Shown one piece after another: positions 1 to 7,669 of a stretch of DNA of 64,000 bases (position 1 is the stretch's first letter; each line of letters begins with the position of its first letter). Source of the stretch: Aestuariivirga sp. (lineage in GTDB: Bacteria; Pseudomonadota; Alphaproteobacteria; Rhizobiales; Aestuariivirgaceae). A model generated the notes under the pieces. That model ran no database searches and was not told where the DNA came from. It saw only the letters and a program-made list of their open reading frames with translations. Made by a program: the position numbers and the translations under genes. The stretch is from positions 62,001 to 126,000 of the forward strand of contig JAUXUN010000057.1 in NCBI GenBank assembly GCA_030680855.1. Reading direction: 5' to 3'.

Positions 1-1614
1 GCTTTGGACGAGGCGGTAAACGCTGCCGCACGGGCACTTGAAAAAGCCAAGCTGGCCGTTGGCGCATTGCTGCTCTCGGATGGCAGACTTTCCGCCACAG
101 CCCTTGACCGGCACCAGCATGAAGCCCATGGCCTGGCCTGGCTGGCAACCTATGTGGATACGCTGAAAGCCCTGGCCACCTATGCAGCCAAACTCTCCGC
201 CCAAGGCAAGCTTGGCGAAATTGAACAGCTCCTGCTGAAAATCGCCTGCGGCGAATACCTGCAGCAGGTCGCAGGCGGAATTCCCATGAACCAGACCGAG
301 ATTTTCCGTGTTGAAAGTTTGGGGATAGACCTCAAGGTCGTTCGTGCCTGCGCCCTGTATGCGGAAGGCAACACCCGCGAACACCGGGCCCGCCTTGTTG
401 AACTCATGCAAGAGCAGCAAGGTGAATTGACCTTCGGCAATTGCGGCCTTGATGACACCATCAATGACATGCGCACCTCCATGCAGCGTTTCGTCGCCAG
501 CAAGGTGGCCCCCCATGCCCACCAATGGCATTTGAAAAATTCATATGTACCTGTCGAGATTATCCAGGAGCTTGCGGAACTCGGGGTTTTCGCCCTCACC
601 CTTCCCGAAGACTTTGGCGGCCTTGGCCTGCCCAAGGAAGCCATGTGCGTGGTCTCCGAGGAACTGTCGCGCGGCTGGATTGCCGTGGGCTCGCTCGGCA
701 CTCGCGCCGAAATCGCCTGCGAACTCATTTTCGGCGGCGGCACCAAGGAGCAGAAAGAAAAATGGCTGCCCAAAATAGCCAGTGGCGAAATTCTCCCCAC
801 CGCCGTTTTCACCGAACCCGATACCGGCTCGGACCTTGGGTCCCTCAAGACCCGCGCCGTGAATGCCGGCGATGTCTACAAGGTGACCGGCAACAAAACC
901 TGGATCACCCATCCGGTCCGCGCCGACCTGATGGCCCTCCTTGTACGGAGCAATCCCGAGGAAAAGGGTTACAAGGGGCTCTCCATGTTCCTGGCCGAAA
1001 AGCCGAGGGGCAATGACGCGGAGCCTTTTCCGGCAAAGGGCATGAGCGGCAGCGAAATCGAAGTCCTGGGCTACCGCGGCATGAAGGAGTTTGAAATCCG
1101 CTTCGAGGATTTTGAAGTGAAGGCCGAAAATCTTCTGGGCGGGATTGAGGGCCAGGGCTTCAAGCAGCTTATGCAGACATTTGAGAGCGCCCGCATCCAG
1201 ACTGCCGCGCGCGCCGTCGGCGTGGCGCAGAATGCCCTCGATCTCGGCCTTAAATACGCCAGTAACCGCAAGCAGTTCGGCAGGCCCATCATCAGGTTCC
1301 CGCGCGTCGCCGACAAGCTTGCCCTCATGGCCGCCGAAATCATGGCGGCCCGCCAGCTCTGCTACGCTGCGGCGCGCGAAAAGGATGCGGGCCGCCGCTG
1401 CGACCTGGAAGCAGGCATGGCAAAACTTCTGGGTGCCCGCGTTGCCTGGTCCGCCGCCGACAACGCCCTGCAGATTCACGGCGGCAATGGCTTCGCCCTG
1501 GAATTTGAAATCAGCCGCGTCCTCTGCGACGCCCGCATCCTGAACATCTTTGAAGGCGCCGCCGAAATTCAGGCCCAGATCATCGCCAGGCGCATTCTCG
1601 AAGGCGCAAATTAA
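1..1614 (+). CDS. mcd: Methylsuccinyl-CoA dehydrogenase (acyl-CoA dehydrogenase family), 5' end cut by window
   Basis: FAD-dependent enzyme that oxidises (2S)-methylsuccinyl-CoA to mesaconyl-CoA in the ethylmalonyl-CoA pathway. The reading frame is open to base 1, so the true start lies outside the window; about 537 residues are visible. An N-terminal helical extension of roughly 150 residues (with the stretch HEAHGLAWLATYVDTL) precedes the acyl-CoA dehydrogenase fold, which sets Mcd apart from ordinary 380-residue family members. The flavin/substrate motif FTEPDTGSDLGSLKTRA, the SNRKQFGRPI stretch and the C-terminal NIFEGAAEIQ are visible. Ccr and Ecm of the same pathway lie within 10 kb, which supports the assignment over a generic acyl-CoA dehydrogenase. 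Identity is by family pattern; substrate is inferred. Confidence 0.82.
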   Translation, partial: ALDEAVNAAARALEKAKLAVGALLLSDGRLSATALDRHQHEAHGLAWLATYVDTLKALATYAAKLSAQGKLGEIEQLLLKIACGEYLQQVAGGIPMNQTEIFRVESLGIDLKVVRACALYAEGNTREHRARLVELMQEQQGELTFGNCGLDDTINDMRTSMQRFVASKVAPHAHQWHLKNSYVPVEIIQELAELGVFALTLPEDFGGLGLPKEAMCVVSEELSRGWIAVGSLGTRAEIACELIFGGGTKEQKEKWLPKIASGEILPTAVFTEPDTGSDLGSLKTRAVNAGDVYKVTGNKTWITHPVRADLMALLVRSNPEEKGYKGLSMFLAEKPRGNDAEPFPAKGMSGSEIEVLGYRGMKEFEIRFEDFEVKAENLLGGIEGQGFKQLMQTFESARIQTAARAVGVAQNALDLGLKYASNRKQFGRPIIRFPRVADKLALMAAEIMAARQLCYAAAREKDAGRRCDLEAGMAKLLGARVAWSAADNALQIHGGNGFALEFEISRVLCDARILNIFEGAAEIQAQIIARRILEGAN

Positions 1615-2414
1615 CGCGCGATGATTTTCAGGCCCGAGATCGCGCCGTCCTGGAACAGTTGCGCCACGGCCCCATAAAAATCATCGAGATCATCGACAAT
1701 CTCCTGCCGATGAACTTCAATGTTTCTGGCGCGCGCCGCCCGGAACATCGCAAGCCGTGACGCGGTAAAATCTTTCCACGCAGCCGTCACGTCAGTCATG
1801 CTCACGTCGGCAAAGCCCGCTGTTGCCAGATGTGATTCATACTCTGCCCTGCCGGGCAACCCGGCACACTGGACTTTCACTGACAGGGCCCTGACTTCAT
1901 CGGCCGACAACGGCCGCGGCTTTCCGAAATCTTCAATATACATGACGCCTCCCGGCTTCAGCGCCGCGCGGCAGGCCGCGAACAGTTTCGCCCGGTCCGG
2001 GATATGCAGGAAGCACAGGAATGAAATAATCACATCGTAACTTTCGGTGAGCGCGCCATCGAGAATGTTGCCGCACACATGCTCAACCCGTGATGACAGG
2101 CCGCAGCGTGCCGTAAGCTCGCGCGCCACTTCATGAAGGTCCGGCTGCAGTTCAAGGGCCGTGATATGGGCTCCGGTTTTTGCCGCGATATAGCGCGCCG
2201 GCCCGCCGATGCCGGAACCCACGTCAAGAACCCGTGAGCCCGGCTGCAGTTGCAAGACCACCAGGGCTTCGTCAACCGCATCGGTTCCGAAATAATGATA
2301 TTGGTCAAAGGGCGTGAGCTGGTCTACCCGCAGTGCGGCATCAGGCCCGATGCCAAGTGCCGCCAATTCATTGTGAATGCGCTGCACATTGGTGTAAAGT
2401 TTCATGGACTTCAT
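1611..2414 (-). CDS. Class I SAM-dependent methyltransferase
   Basis: About 267 residues. The SAM-binding motif I is clear (VLDVGSGIGGPARYIA), followed by an acidic motif (ALELQPD) and a motif IV-like stretch (YDVIISFLCFLHI). The N-terminal FDQYHYFGTDAVDEA segment resembles the sarcosine/dimethylglycine and phospholipid N-methyltransferase group, but the substrate cannot be decided. I chose the ATG at 2414 because the longer frame reading back to 2591 runs through the divergent HIG1 gene; an ATG three codons downstream (2405) is equally possible. The 3' end overlaps the end of the mcd gene by 4 bases in convergent orientation. Confidence 0.75.
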   Translation of the reverse strand: MKSMKLYTNVQRIHNELAALGIGPDAALRVDQLTPFDQYHYFGTDAVDEALVVLQLQPGSRVLDVGSGIGGPARYIAAKTGAHITALELQPDLHEVARELTARCGLSSRVEHVCGNILDGALTESYDVIISFLCFLHIPDRAKLFAACRAALKPGGVMYIEDFGKPRPLSADEVRALSVKVQCAGLPGRAEYESHLATAGFADVSMTDVTAAWKDFTASRLAMFRAARARNIEVHRQEIVDDLDDFYGAVAQLFQDGAISGLKIIAR

Positions 2415-2483
2415 CGGGGCATCGCGCTCCAAAACGCCATTATCCCCATAACTCTTGATAAAGGGCAACAGGGTTTCCGCATT

Positions 2484-2672
2484 ATGACTATTGTCAACTA
2501 TCTCGTGCCGTTCGCCGTTGCCGCTGTTGCTGTTGTCTTGCTTCTCGGCCTGTGGAACATGCTGCGCGGCGGCTCCGCCAGCCGCTCGCAAAACCTGATG
2601 CGCTGGCGCGTCCTGCTGCAGTTCGCCGCCATTATCCTCATCATGGCCGCCCTTTGGCTGGCCAACAGATAG
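2484..2672 (+). CDS. Small twin-transmembrane HIG1-domain protein
   Basis: 62 residues, beginning MTIVNYLVPFAV. Two hydrophobic helices (about residues 5-24 and 43-59) flank a basic loop with NMLRGG...RSQNLMRWRV, the pattern of the alphaproteobacterial HIG1 (hypoxia-induced gene 1) twin-membrane family, whose mitochondrial relatives associate with cytochrome oxidase supercomplexes. The ATG at 2484 is used because the longer frame upstream overlaps the divergent methyltransferase gene. The two genes are divergent with about 70 bp between starts. A role in the respiratory chain is inferred from the family only. Confidence 0.7.
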   Translation: MTIVNYLVPFAVAAVAVVLLLGLWNMLRGGSASRSQNLMRWRVLLQFAAIILIMAALWLANR

Positions 2673-2726
2673 TCATTGAATTGGCCCCCGTGAATTCCCA
2701 TATCGCCTTTCGATTGGAGGGAAACC

Positions 2727-3065
2727 ATGCCTCGCACATCCAATGAAACCACGGTTACCAGGGACTTTTGGCCGAAACTGAAGAAATCCCTGGCCAGCGT
2801 TCCTTTCGCCGAAGATGTGGTCGCCGCCTATTACTGCGCCTTTGATCCAGCCACGCCGCTGAAGGTAAAGGGCATCCTGCTCGGCGCCCTTGCCTATTTC
2901 ATCATGCCCTTTGATGTCATCCCGGACTTTCTTTTGGGCCTTGGCTTCACCGATGACATGGCCGTGCTTTACGCCGCCATCAGCATGATCCGCAGTCACA
3001 TGACGCAAGCCCACCGCGACAGGGCGAAAGAAACCCTCGAAAAACTCAGAGCCGAAACAATTTAG
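2727..3065 (+). CDS. YkvA family (DUF1232) membrane-associated protein
   Basis: 112 residues with a good ribosome-binding site (TTGGAGGGAAACC before the ATG). The conserved DUF1232 core is visible in residues 45-90: ILLGALAYFIMPFDVIPDFL followed by a second helix with GFTDDMAVLYAAISM. The PxDxIPD motif is diagnostic of the family. Function of the family is not established. The stop codon overlaps the 3' end of the convergent DMT transporter gene by 4 bases. Confidence 0.85.
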   Translation: MPRTSNETTVTRDFWPKLKKSLASVPFAEDVVAAYYCAFDPATPLKVKGILLGALAYFIMPFDVIPDFLLGLGFTDDMAVLYAAISMIRSHMTQAHRDRAKETLEKLRAETI

Positions 3066-3952
3066 GCCTTCCGCGTGACAATGAATACCGCACCGGCGCA
3101 CACCGCCATGCCGAGAATTTGCAGCGGCACCAGAGTTTCACCAAAGACCACATAGGTGGAAAGTGCGGCCACGGCGGGCACCAGATAGATCAAGCCGGAA
3201 ACCCGCGCCACATCGCCATGGCGGATAAGCAGCATCAGCAGCGTGATGGCGGCAAGCGACAGCACAATCACCGACCAGCCCAGCGCCAGCCAGGCCTCGA
3301 AGCTGCCGTCGAAACCAAAATTTTCACCCAGCGCCGCGCCAATGAAAACGACGATTGAAGCTCCCGCATATTGCCACACGCCGCCGCTCGCCAGGTGCAG
3401 CCCCGTGGCAAAGCGCTTCTGGTAGACCGTGCCGAGCGAAACGCTGAGTGCCCCGAATATGCACAGAGCCGTGGTGAGCGGCGTGATGCCTTGCACGGTA
3501 TCAAGCGTAAGTTTCGGCCACACCACGAGGCCAACTCCCAGGATTCCAACAACGAGGCCAAACCAGTGGCGCGCAGTAATCCTCTCGCCCACGATGGCCG
3601 CTGCGAGAAAGGCCGTCATCAATGGCTGCAGCCCCACGATGAGAGCCGAAACGCCTGCCGGCATGCCATGCGCCACGGCCCAGTAGATCGGACCCAGATA
3701 GCCGCCATGCAACAAGGCTCCGGCAACCGCCGCATGAAAGGCGTGGGTCCGGTCGGGCCAGATCGCCCGCTGATAGAGCGCAATGACCACAAACAGGGCG
3801 CCGGCAATGGGAAAGCGGATGCTGAGAAAGGTGAGCGGTTCCACATGCCCAGCCGAAAGCCGCGCCACCACAAATCCCGTGGCCCACAGCACCACGAAGA
3901 GCGCGGGCGCAAAGGCAATCCAGCTGGGCGCAGGCTTCATGGCCATTCCCAT
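3062..3952 (-). CDS. EamA/DMT superfamily transporter
   Basis: 296 residues, almost entirely hydrophobic with about ten predicted transmembrane helices in two EamA repeats (roughly residues 12-140 and 155-290). Typical DMT features include WATGFVVARLSAGHVEPLTFLSIRFPIAG near the start and an exporter-like GLQPLMTAFLAA segment between helices 3 and 4. Substrate cannot be inferred; characterised relatives export metabolites and amino acids. Its start is 57 bp from that of the divergent YihY gene. Confidence 0.85.
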   Translation of the reverse strand: MGMAMKPAPSWIAFAPALFVVLWATGFVVARLSAGHVEPLTFLSIRFPIAGALFVVIALYQRAIWPDRTHAFHAAVAGALLHGGYLGPIYWAVAHGMPAGVSALIVGLQPLMTAFLAAAIVGERITARHWFGLVVGILGVGLVVWPKLTLDTVQGITPLTTALCIFGALSVSLGTVYQKRFATGLHLASGGVWQYAGASIVVFIGAALGENFGFDGSFEAWLALGWSVIVLSLAAITLLMLLIRHGDVARVSGLIYLVPAVAALSTYVVFGETLVPLQILGMAVCAGAVFIVTRKA

Positions 3953-4009
3953 GCCAAGCTTTGCACATGCGCGCGAGTGTTATCTTGAGAACCTTCGCGC
4001 ATATCGGCT

Positions 4010-4900
4010 ATGCCTAGGCCCATGAACTCAATGCAGCCGACCATCGTCAGTCTTGGCCTCGAGGCGCTGCGCCGTCTCTTTGCCGATGAAGCCATCCCGC
4101 TGGCAGGCAACATCGCCTTCAGAACCCTGTTCTCGATTTTTCCGTTTTTGATTTTTCTGACAGCCCTTGCCGGCTTCTTTGGCAACGCGGATTTGGCTGA
4201 GAAGGCAGTCACCTTTCTGCTGAGCGTTGCTCCCGAACAGTTGGTTCACCCCCTGGCGGCGGAAATCCGTTCCATTCTCACAGTGCCGCGCACCGGGCTG
4301 CTTAGCCTCGCCGCGTTGCTCACCATCTGGAGCGCCATGGGTGGCGTGGACAGCATCCGCGTCGGCTTGAACCGCGCCTATGACCTGAAGGAACATCGCA
4401 ATTTGTTTTGGCTCTATGGCCAAAGCGTCCTCTTTGTGATCGGCTCCGCCATCGGGCTTCTGGCAATTGCCTTGCTGATCGTCTTTGTCCCGGTGGGGCT
4501 CGCGGTACTTGACCGTTTCGCCCCCGAGTTGCGCCACAACTTCACTATCCTGAACCAGTTGCGTTACCCCCTTGCCATTGCCATTCTCGTCGGAGGCTTG
4601 CAACTCTGTCATCGCATCTTGCCCGCAAAACGCCTGAGAAGCTTGGATGTCTTGCCGGGAGTTCTTCTCACCGTAGTCGTGTGGATTGCCCTTGCCAGCG
4701 CCTTCTCCGCCTATCTCGTGAACTTCAATTCCTTTGCCTCCACCTATGCCTCGCTCTCCGGCCTCTTTGCTGCGATGTTCTTTCTCTATCTCGCGGCACT
4801 GGTGTTGATACTTGGAGGCGAAGTGAACCGCGTCTTGCAGGCACACCGTACCTTTCAATCAGCGGCGAAAGCTGCGGACCGCCGCGACAGGAAAATTTAG
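4010..4900 (+). CDS. YihY/BrkB family inner-membrane protein
   Basis: 296 residues with about six transmembrane helices. Family signatures are visible: NIAFRTLFSIFPFLIFLTALAGFFG near residue 35, SAMGGVDSIRVGLNRAYDLKE near 105, and FNSFASTYASLSGLFAAMFFLYLAALVLILGGEVN near the C-terminus. Despite old names such as ribonuclease BN, this family is now regarded as membrane proteins of unclear function. Two in-frame ATGs (4010 and 4022) could serve as start. The DUF6064 gene follows after 22 bp, so the two may be co-transcribed. Confidence 0.85.
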   Translation: MPRPMNSMQPTIVSLGLEALRRLFADEAIPLAGNIAFRTLFSIFPFLIFLTALAGFFGNADLAEKAVTFLLSVAPEQLVHPLAAEIRSILTVPRTGLLSLAALLTIWSAMGGVDSIRVGLNRAYDLKEHRNLFWLYGQSVLFVIGSAIGLLAIALLIVFVPVGLAVLDRFAPELRHNFTILNQLRYPLAIAILVGGLQLCHRILPAKRLRSLDVLPGVLLTVVVWIALASAFSAYLVNFNSFASTYASLSGLFAAMFFLYLAALVLILGGEVNRVLQAHRTFQSAAKAADRRDRKI

Positions 4901-4922
4901 TTGATGGAGAGGTAAAGTAATC

Positions 4923-5597
4923 ATGCTGCCCTTCACGCGCGAGCAATTCTTCACAGTCTTTCTTGAATATAACAATGCCGTCTGGCCAGCATCGATCCTG
5001 GCCCATGGGCTTGCTCTTATCGCCCTCATTGCCGTGCTGTGGCCCAAGCCTTTCTGGTCAAGGGTTACAGCATCTTTTCTGGCCATTATGTGGGCCTGGA
5101 CGGGGTTGGCCTACCACGGCATTTTCTTCTCCAGTATCAATAGCGCCGCCTTTTTGTTCGGCGCACTATTCGTAGCCCAGGCATTGTTGTTTTTCCACTT
5201 TGGCGTGTTCAATGACCGGCTTCAATTCAGTGAAACTCAAGGTCCGCGCGCCATCATGGGTTGGACATTCATCAGCTATGCCCTGATCGCCTACCCTCTG
5301 ATGGGGATTGCCGGCGGACATGCCTATGAGACGTTACCCCAATTCGGCATCACGCCATGCCCGGTAACACTTTTTACATTTGGAATATTGCTGTTCGCCA
5401 AGTCTCCATTACCTTGGGTGTTGCTCGTCATTCCGGTAATTTGGTCATTGATCGGCGGAACGGCGGCAATTTTCTTGGCTGTTCCGCAAGACTGGTTGCT
5501 TCTGGCAAGCGGCGTCATCACTGCGGTCCTGCTGGTTTTCCCGAAATCCAATCCCGGCCAGTCAGCGGCGAAGCCTGCGGACCTCGGCGAGAAGTAA
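4923..5597 (+). CDS. DUF6064-like multi-pass membrane protein
   Basis: 224 residues, six or more hydrophobic segments. The N-terminus (MLPFTREQFFTVFLEYNNAVWP) and the segment AWTGLAYHGIFFSSINSAAFLFG match my recollection of the DUF6064 family of small integral membrane proteins of unknown function. A GAGAGGTAAAG sequence precedes the ATG. The last 36 bases overlap the 3' end of the convergent TfoX-like gene. No enzymatic motif is visible. Confidence 0.65.
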   Translation: MLPFTREQFFTVFLEYNNAVWPASILAHGLALIALIAVLWPKPFWSRVTASFLAIMWAWTGLAYHGIFFSSINSAAFLFGALFVAQALLFFHFGVFNDRLQFSETQGPRAIMGWTFISYALIAYPLMGIAGGHAYETLPQFGITPCPVTLFTFGILLFAKSPLPWVLLVIPVIWSLIGGTAAIFLAVPQDWLLLASGVITAVLLVFPKSNPGQSAAKPADLGEK

Positions 5598-5852
5598 CTC
5601 TTTTTCCTCCGCCGATACGTCCTGCCAGCCACGCCCGTCGAGCCCTGCGGCCATCGACCAAAGTAGATTGGCCGAAGCGCCGCGCGTGCGGATCGCCCTC
5701 ACGCGCACATAGGCCTTAGGTGCTCCGATGGCACGCAGTTCACCAATGGTGCGGATGCCGGCCTCCGCCAGCATTGCTGCCGATTTGGGCCCGAGGTTAC
5801 GAAGCCTCGTAACCGGAAGATCATTTTGCAGCCGCTTCAAGCACATCATCAA
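5562..5852 (-). CDS. Stand-alone TfoX/Sxy C-terminal-domain protein
   Basis: 96 residues consisting only of the TfoX C-terminal helix-hairpin-helix-like domain: LRNLGPKSAAMLAEAGI, then TIGELRAIGAPKAYVRV. The N-terminal TfoX domain of the competence regulator Sxy is absent; such short versions are common in Alphaproteobacteria and their role is unknown. The frame starts with three consecutive ATGs (5852, 5849, 5846) that lie inside the 3' end of ccr, so translation is probably coupled to ccr. Its own 3' end overlaps the convergent membrane-protein gene. Confidence 0.7.
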   Translation of the reverse strand: MMMCLKRLQNDLPVTRLRNLGPKSAAMLAEAGIRTIGELRAIGAPKAYVRVRAIRTRGASANLLWSMAAGLDGRGWQDVSAEEKELLLAEVRRLRR

Positions 5853-7089
5853 ACGTCTTCAACCCCGTGCGCGGCGCCGACACCAGAACCGCCATGTTCC
5901 CCGGCCGGTGCTCGTTCTTCCACATCTTCATGTGTGCCTTGGGAATGTCATGCCAGCTATAGACGTCCGACATGCAGGGATCGATGCGCTGCGCCATGAC
6001 CAGGCGGTTGGCGTTCGAGGCCTGCATGAGATTGGCGAAATGCGAGCCCTGCACCCGCTTCTGGTGCATCCACAAATAGCGCGCGTCCATGGTGAGGTTG
6101 TAACCCGTGGTGCCGGCGCAGATCACCACCATGCCGCCGCGCTTCACCACCAGCACTGAAACCGGAAAGGTGGATTCGCCGGGATGCTCGAACACGATAT
6201 CCGGGCTGTTGCCCTTGCCGGTGAAAGTCCAGATGGCTTTGCCGAATTCCCGCGCCGCCTTGAGCCAGTCATTGTACTCCGGCGTGCCGACTTTTGGCAT
6301 CTGCCCCCAGCATTTGAAATTCTTGCGGTTGATCACGCCGCGCGCCCCCAGCTGCATCACGAAATCGCGCTTGTCATCTTCCGAGATCACCCCGATGGCA
6401 TTGCCGCCCGCCGTGGCGATGAGCTGAACGGCCATGGAACCGAGGCCGCCCGAAGCGCCCCACACCAGAACATTCTGCCCGGGCTTCAGCGTGTGTGGTC
6501 GGTGGCCAAACAGCATGCGGTAGGCGGTGGCAAGGGTGAGCGTGTAACAGGCCGAGGCTTCCCAGGTGAGATGTTGTGGGCGCGGCAGAAGCTGGCGCGC
6601 CTGCACCCGGGCAAATTGCGCGAACGATCCATCGGGCGTCTCATATCCCCAGATCCGTTGCGAGTTGGAAAACATCGGATCGCCGCCATTGCATTCCTCG
6701 TCGTCGCCGTCATCCTGGTTGCAATGAACCACAACCTCATCGCCCACCTTCCAGCGCTTCACCTTTTCGCCCACCGCATAGACAATGCCGGAAGCATCGG
6801 AACCCGCTACGTGGAACGGGTTCTTGTGGCCATCAATGGGGGAAATGGGCGTGCCAAGGGCGGCCCACACGCCATTGTAGTTAACCCCCGCCGCCATCAC
6901 CAGAATGAGCACCTCGTCCTGGCCGATTTTCCAGGTGGGCACGACTTCCACCTGCATGGCGCTTTCCGGCGCGCCGTGGCGCTCCTGCCTTATGCACCAC
7001 GCATACATGGTCTGCGGCACATGCCCCAGGGGCGGAATTTCGCCGATTTCGTAAAGGTCCTTGAGCGGGGGAGAAACCGTCGCGGTCAT
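5821..7089 (-). CDS. ccrA: Crotonyl-CoA carboxylase/reductase
   Basis: 422 residues, close to the usual length of Ccr. It carries out NADPH-dependent reductive carboxylation of crotonyl-CoA to ethylmalonyl-CoA, the key step of the ethylmalonyl-CoA pathway. It is an MDR-fold protein: a GroES-like N-terminal domain with NYNGVWAALG (residues 70-79), the long acidic insertion NQDDGDDEEC near residue 124, then the nucleotide-binding motif VWGASGGLGS (209-218) and the FEHPGESTFPVSV segment near the CO2/substrate pocket. I chose ATG 7089 because GGAG lies 7 bases upstream on the minus strand and the longer frame back to 7203 has no conserved sequence. It is divergent from a small membrane-protein gene and from ecm. 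Confidence 0.93.
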   Translation of the reverse strand: MTATVSPPLKDLYEIGEIPPLGHVPQTMYAWCIRQERHGAPESAMQVEVVPTWKIGQDEVLILVMAAGVNYNGVWAALGTPISPIDGHKNPFHVAGSDASGIVYAVGEKVKRWKVGDEVVVHCNQDDGDDEECNGGDPMFSNSQRIWGYETPDGSFAQFARVQARQLLPRPQHLTWEASACYTLTLATAYRMLFGHRPHTLKPGQNVLVWGASGGLGSMAVQLIATAGGNAIGVISEDDKRDFVMQLGARGVINRKNFKCWGQMPKVGTPEYNDWLKAAREFGKAIWTFTGKGNSPDIVFEHPGESTFPVSVLVVKRGGMVVICAGTTGYNLTMDARYLWMHQKRVQGSHFANLMQASNANRLVMAQRIDPCMSDVYSWHDIPKAHMKMWKNEHRPGNMAVLVSAPRTGLKTFDDVLEAAAK

Positions 7090-7263
7090 GCTGCTGCTCC
7101 TAAAAATTAGGCAGCACCTTAACCAATTTCTGTTGCAGCGCAATATAGGACCGCGGCCGGGCGTCCAGGTAAGGATTGGTTTACCCTGCTTTCCGGCGTT
7201 CATAGGATAACAACCAATTCCGGGTCATACTGACCAGAGCCTTAAAACTTTAGGCAGAAAAAG
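7090..7263. promoter_or_regulatory. Divergent control region with three AACCAATT-type motifs
   Basis: Intergenic space between ccr (minus) and the 7264 gene (plus). AACCAATT occurs at 7121-7128 and again at 7212-7219, and its reverse complement (GGATTGGTT) lies at 7173-7181, giving an inverted pair around a 30-base spacer plus a third copy. This would suit a regulator controlling ccr and possibly ecm. In Methylobacterium the TetR-type protein CcrR activates ccr; no regulator gene of that kind is present in this window, so the link is inference. Confidence 0.35.
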
Positions 7264-7596
7264 ATGCTAAGTAACATGTTGTATTCCAGCTTCTACGACA
7301 CCCTTGAGCAACTCGTCCGCCTTGACATGTCGAACGAGGCCTTCCTCGCGTCGCTGCTTTTCAGCGCCGCCGGAGCCCTTCTTTTGGCCCGGTTCACTGG
7401 AGCGATTGGAGATCTGACATTGCCTCTGAACTTTTCCGCCCTCTTCATTGGCACCAGCCTGGCCAACATCCTGCTCGACGGCACCGATATTCCGGCTATC
7501 CAGTATGAGCAGGAAGTGATGCTCTTCACCCTGATAGGCCTCATCTTGGCCTCCTTCGCCATGCTTTGGTGCATCAGGCCCGAACACGGCCGGTAA
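7264..7596 (+). CDS. Small membrane protein of unknown function
   Basis: 110 residues with three probable transmembrane helices (about residues 27-43, 52-70, 84-103). I do not recognise the family. It lies between ccr (divergent) and ecm (73 bp downstream, same strand), so it may share the promoter of ecm. No strong Shine-Dalgarno is visible before the ATG at 7264; the ATG at 7276 is an alternative. The base composition is like that of its neighbours. Confidence 0.5.
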   Translation: MLSNMLYSSFYDTLEQLVRLDMSNEAFLASLLFSAAGALLLARFTGAIGDLTLPLNFSALFIGTSLANILLDGTDIPAIQYEQEVMLFTLIGLILASFAMLWCIRPEHGR

Positions 7597-7669
7597 CTGC
7601 CAAACGCCACTGGGGTTGCACCCCGAAAACAACCGTGCTTCCATATTGCATCGCAAAATGGAAGCCTGA

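Noticed and set aside
541..1479. 312-residue antisense ORF inside mcd
   Set aside because: Shadow frame of a GC-rich coding region, with no recognised domain.
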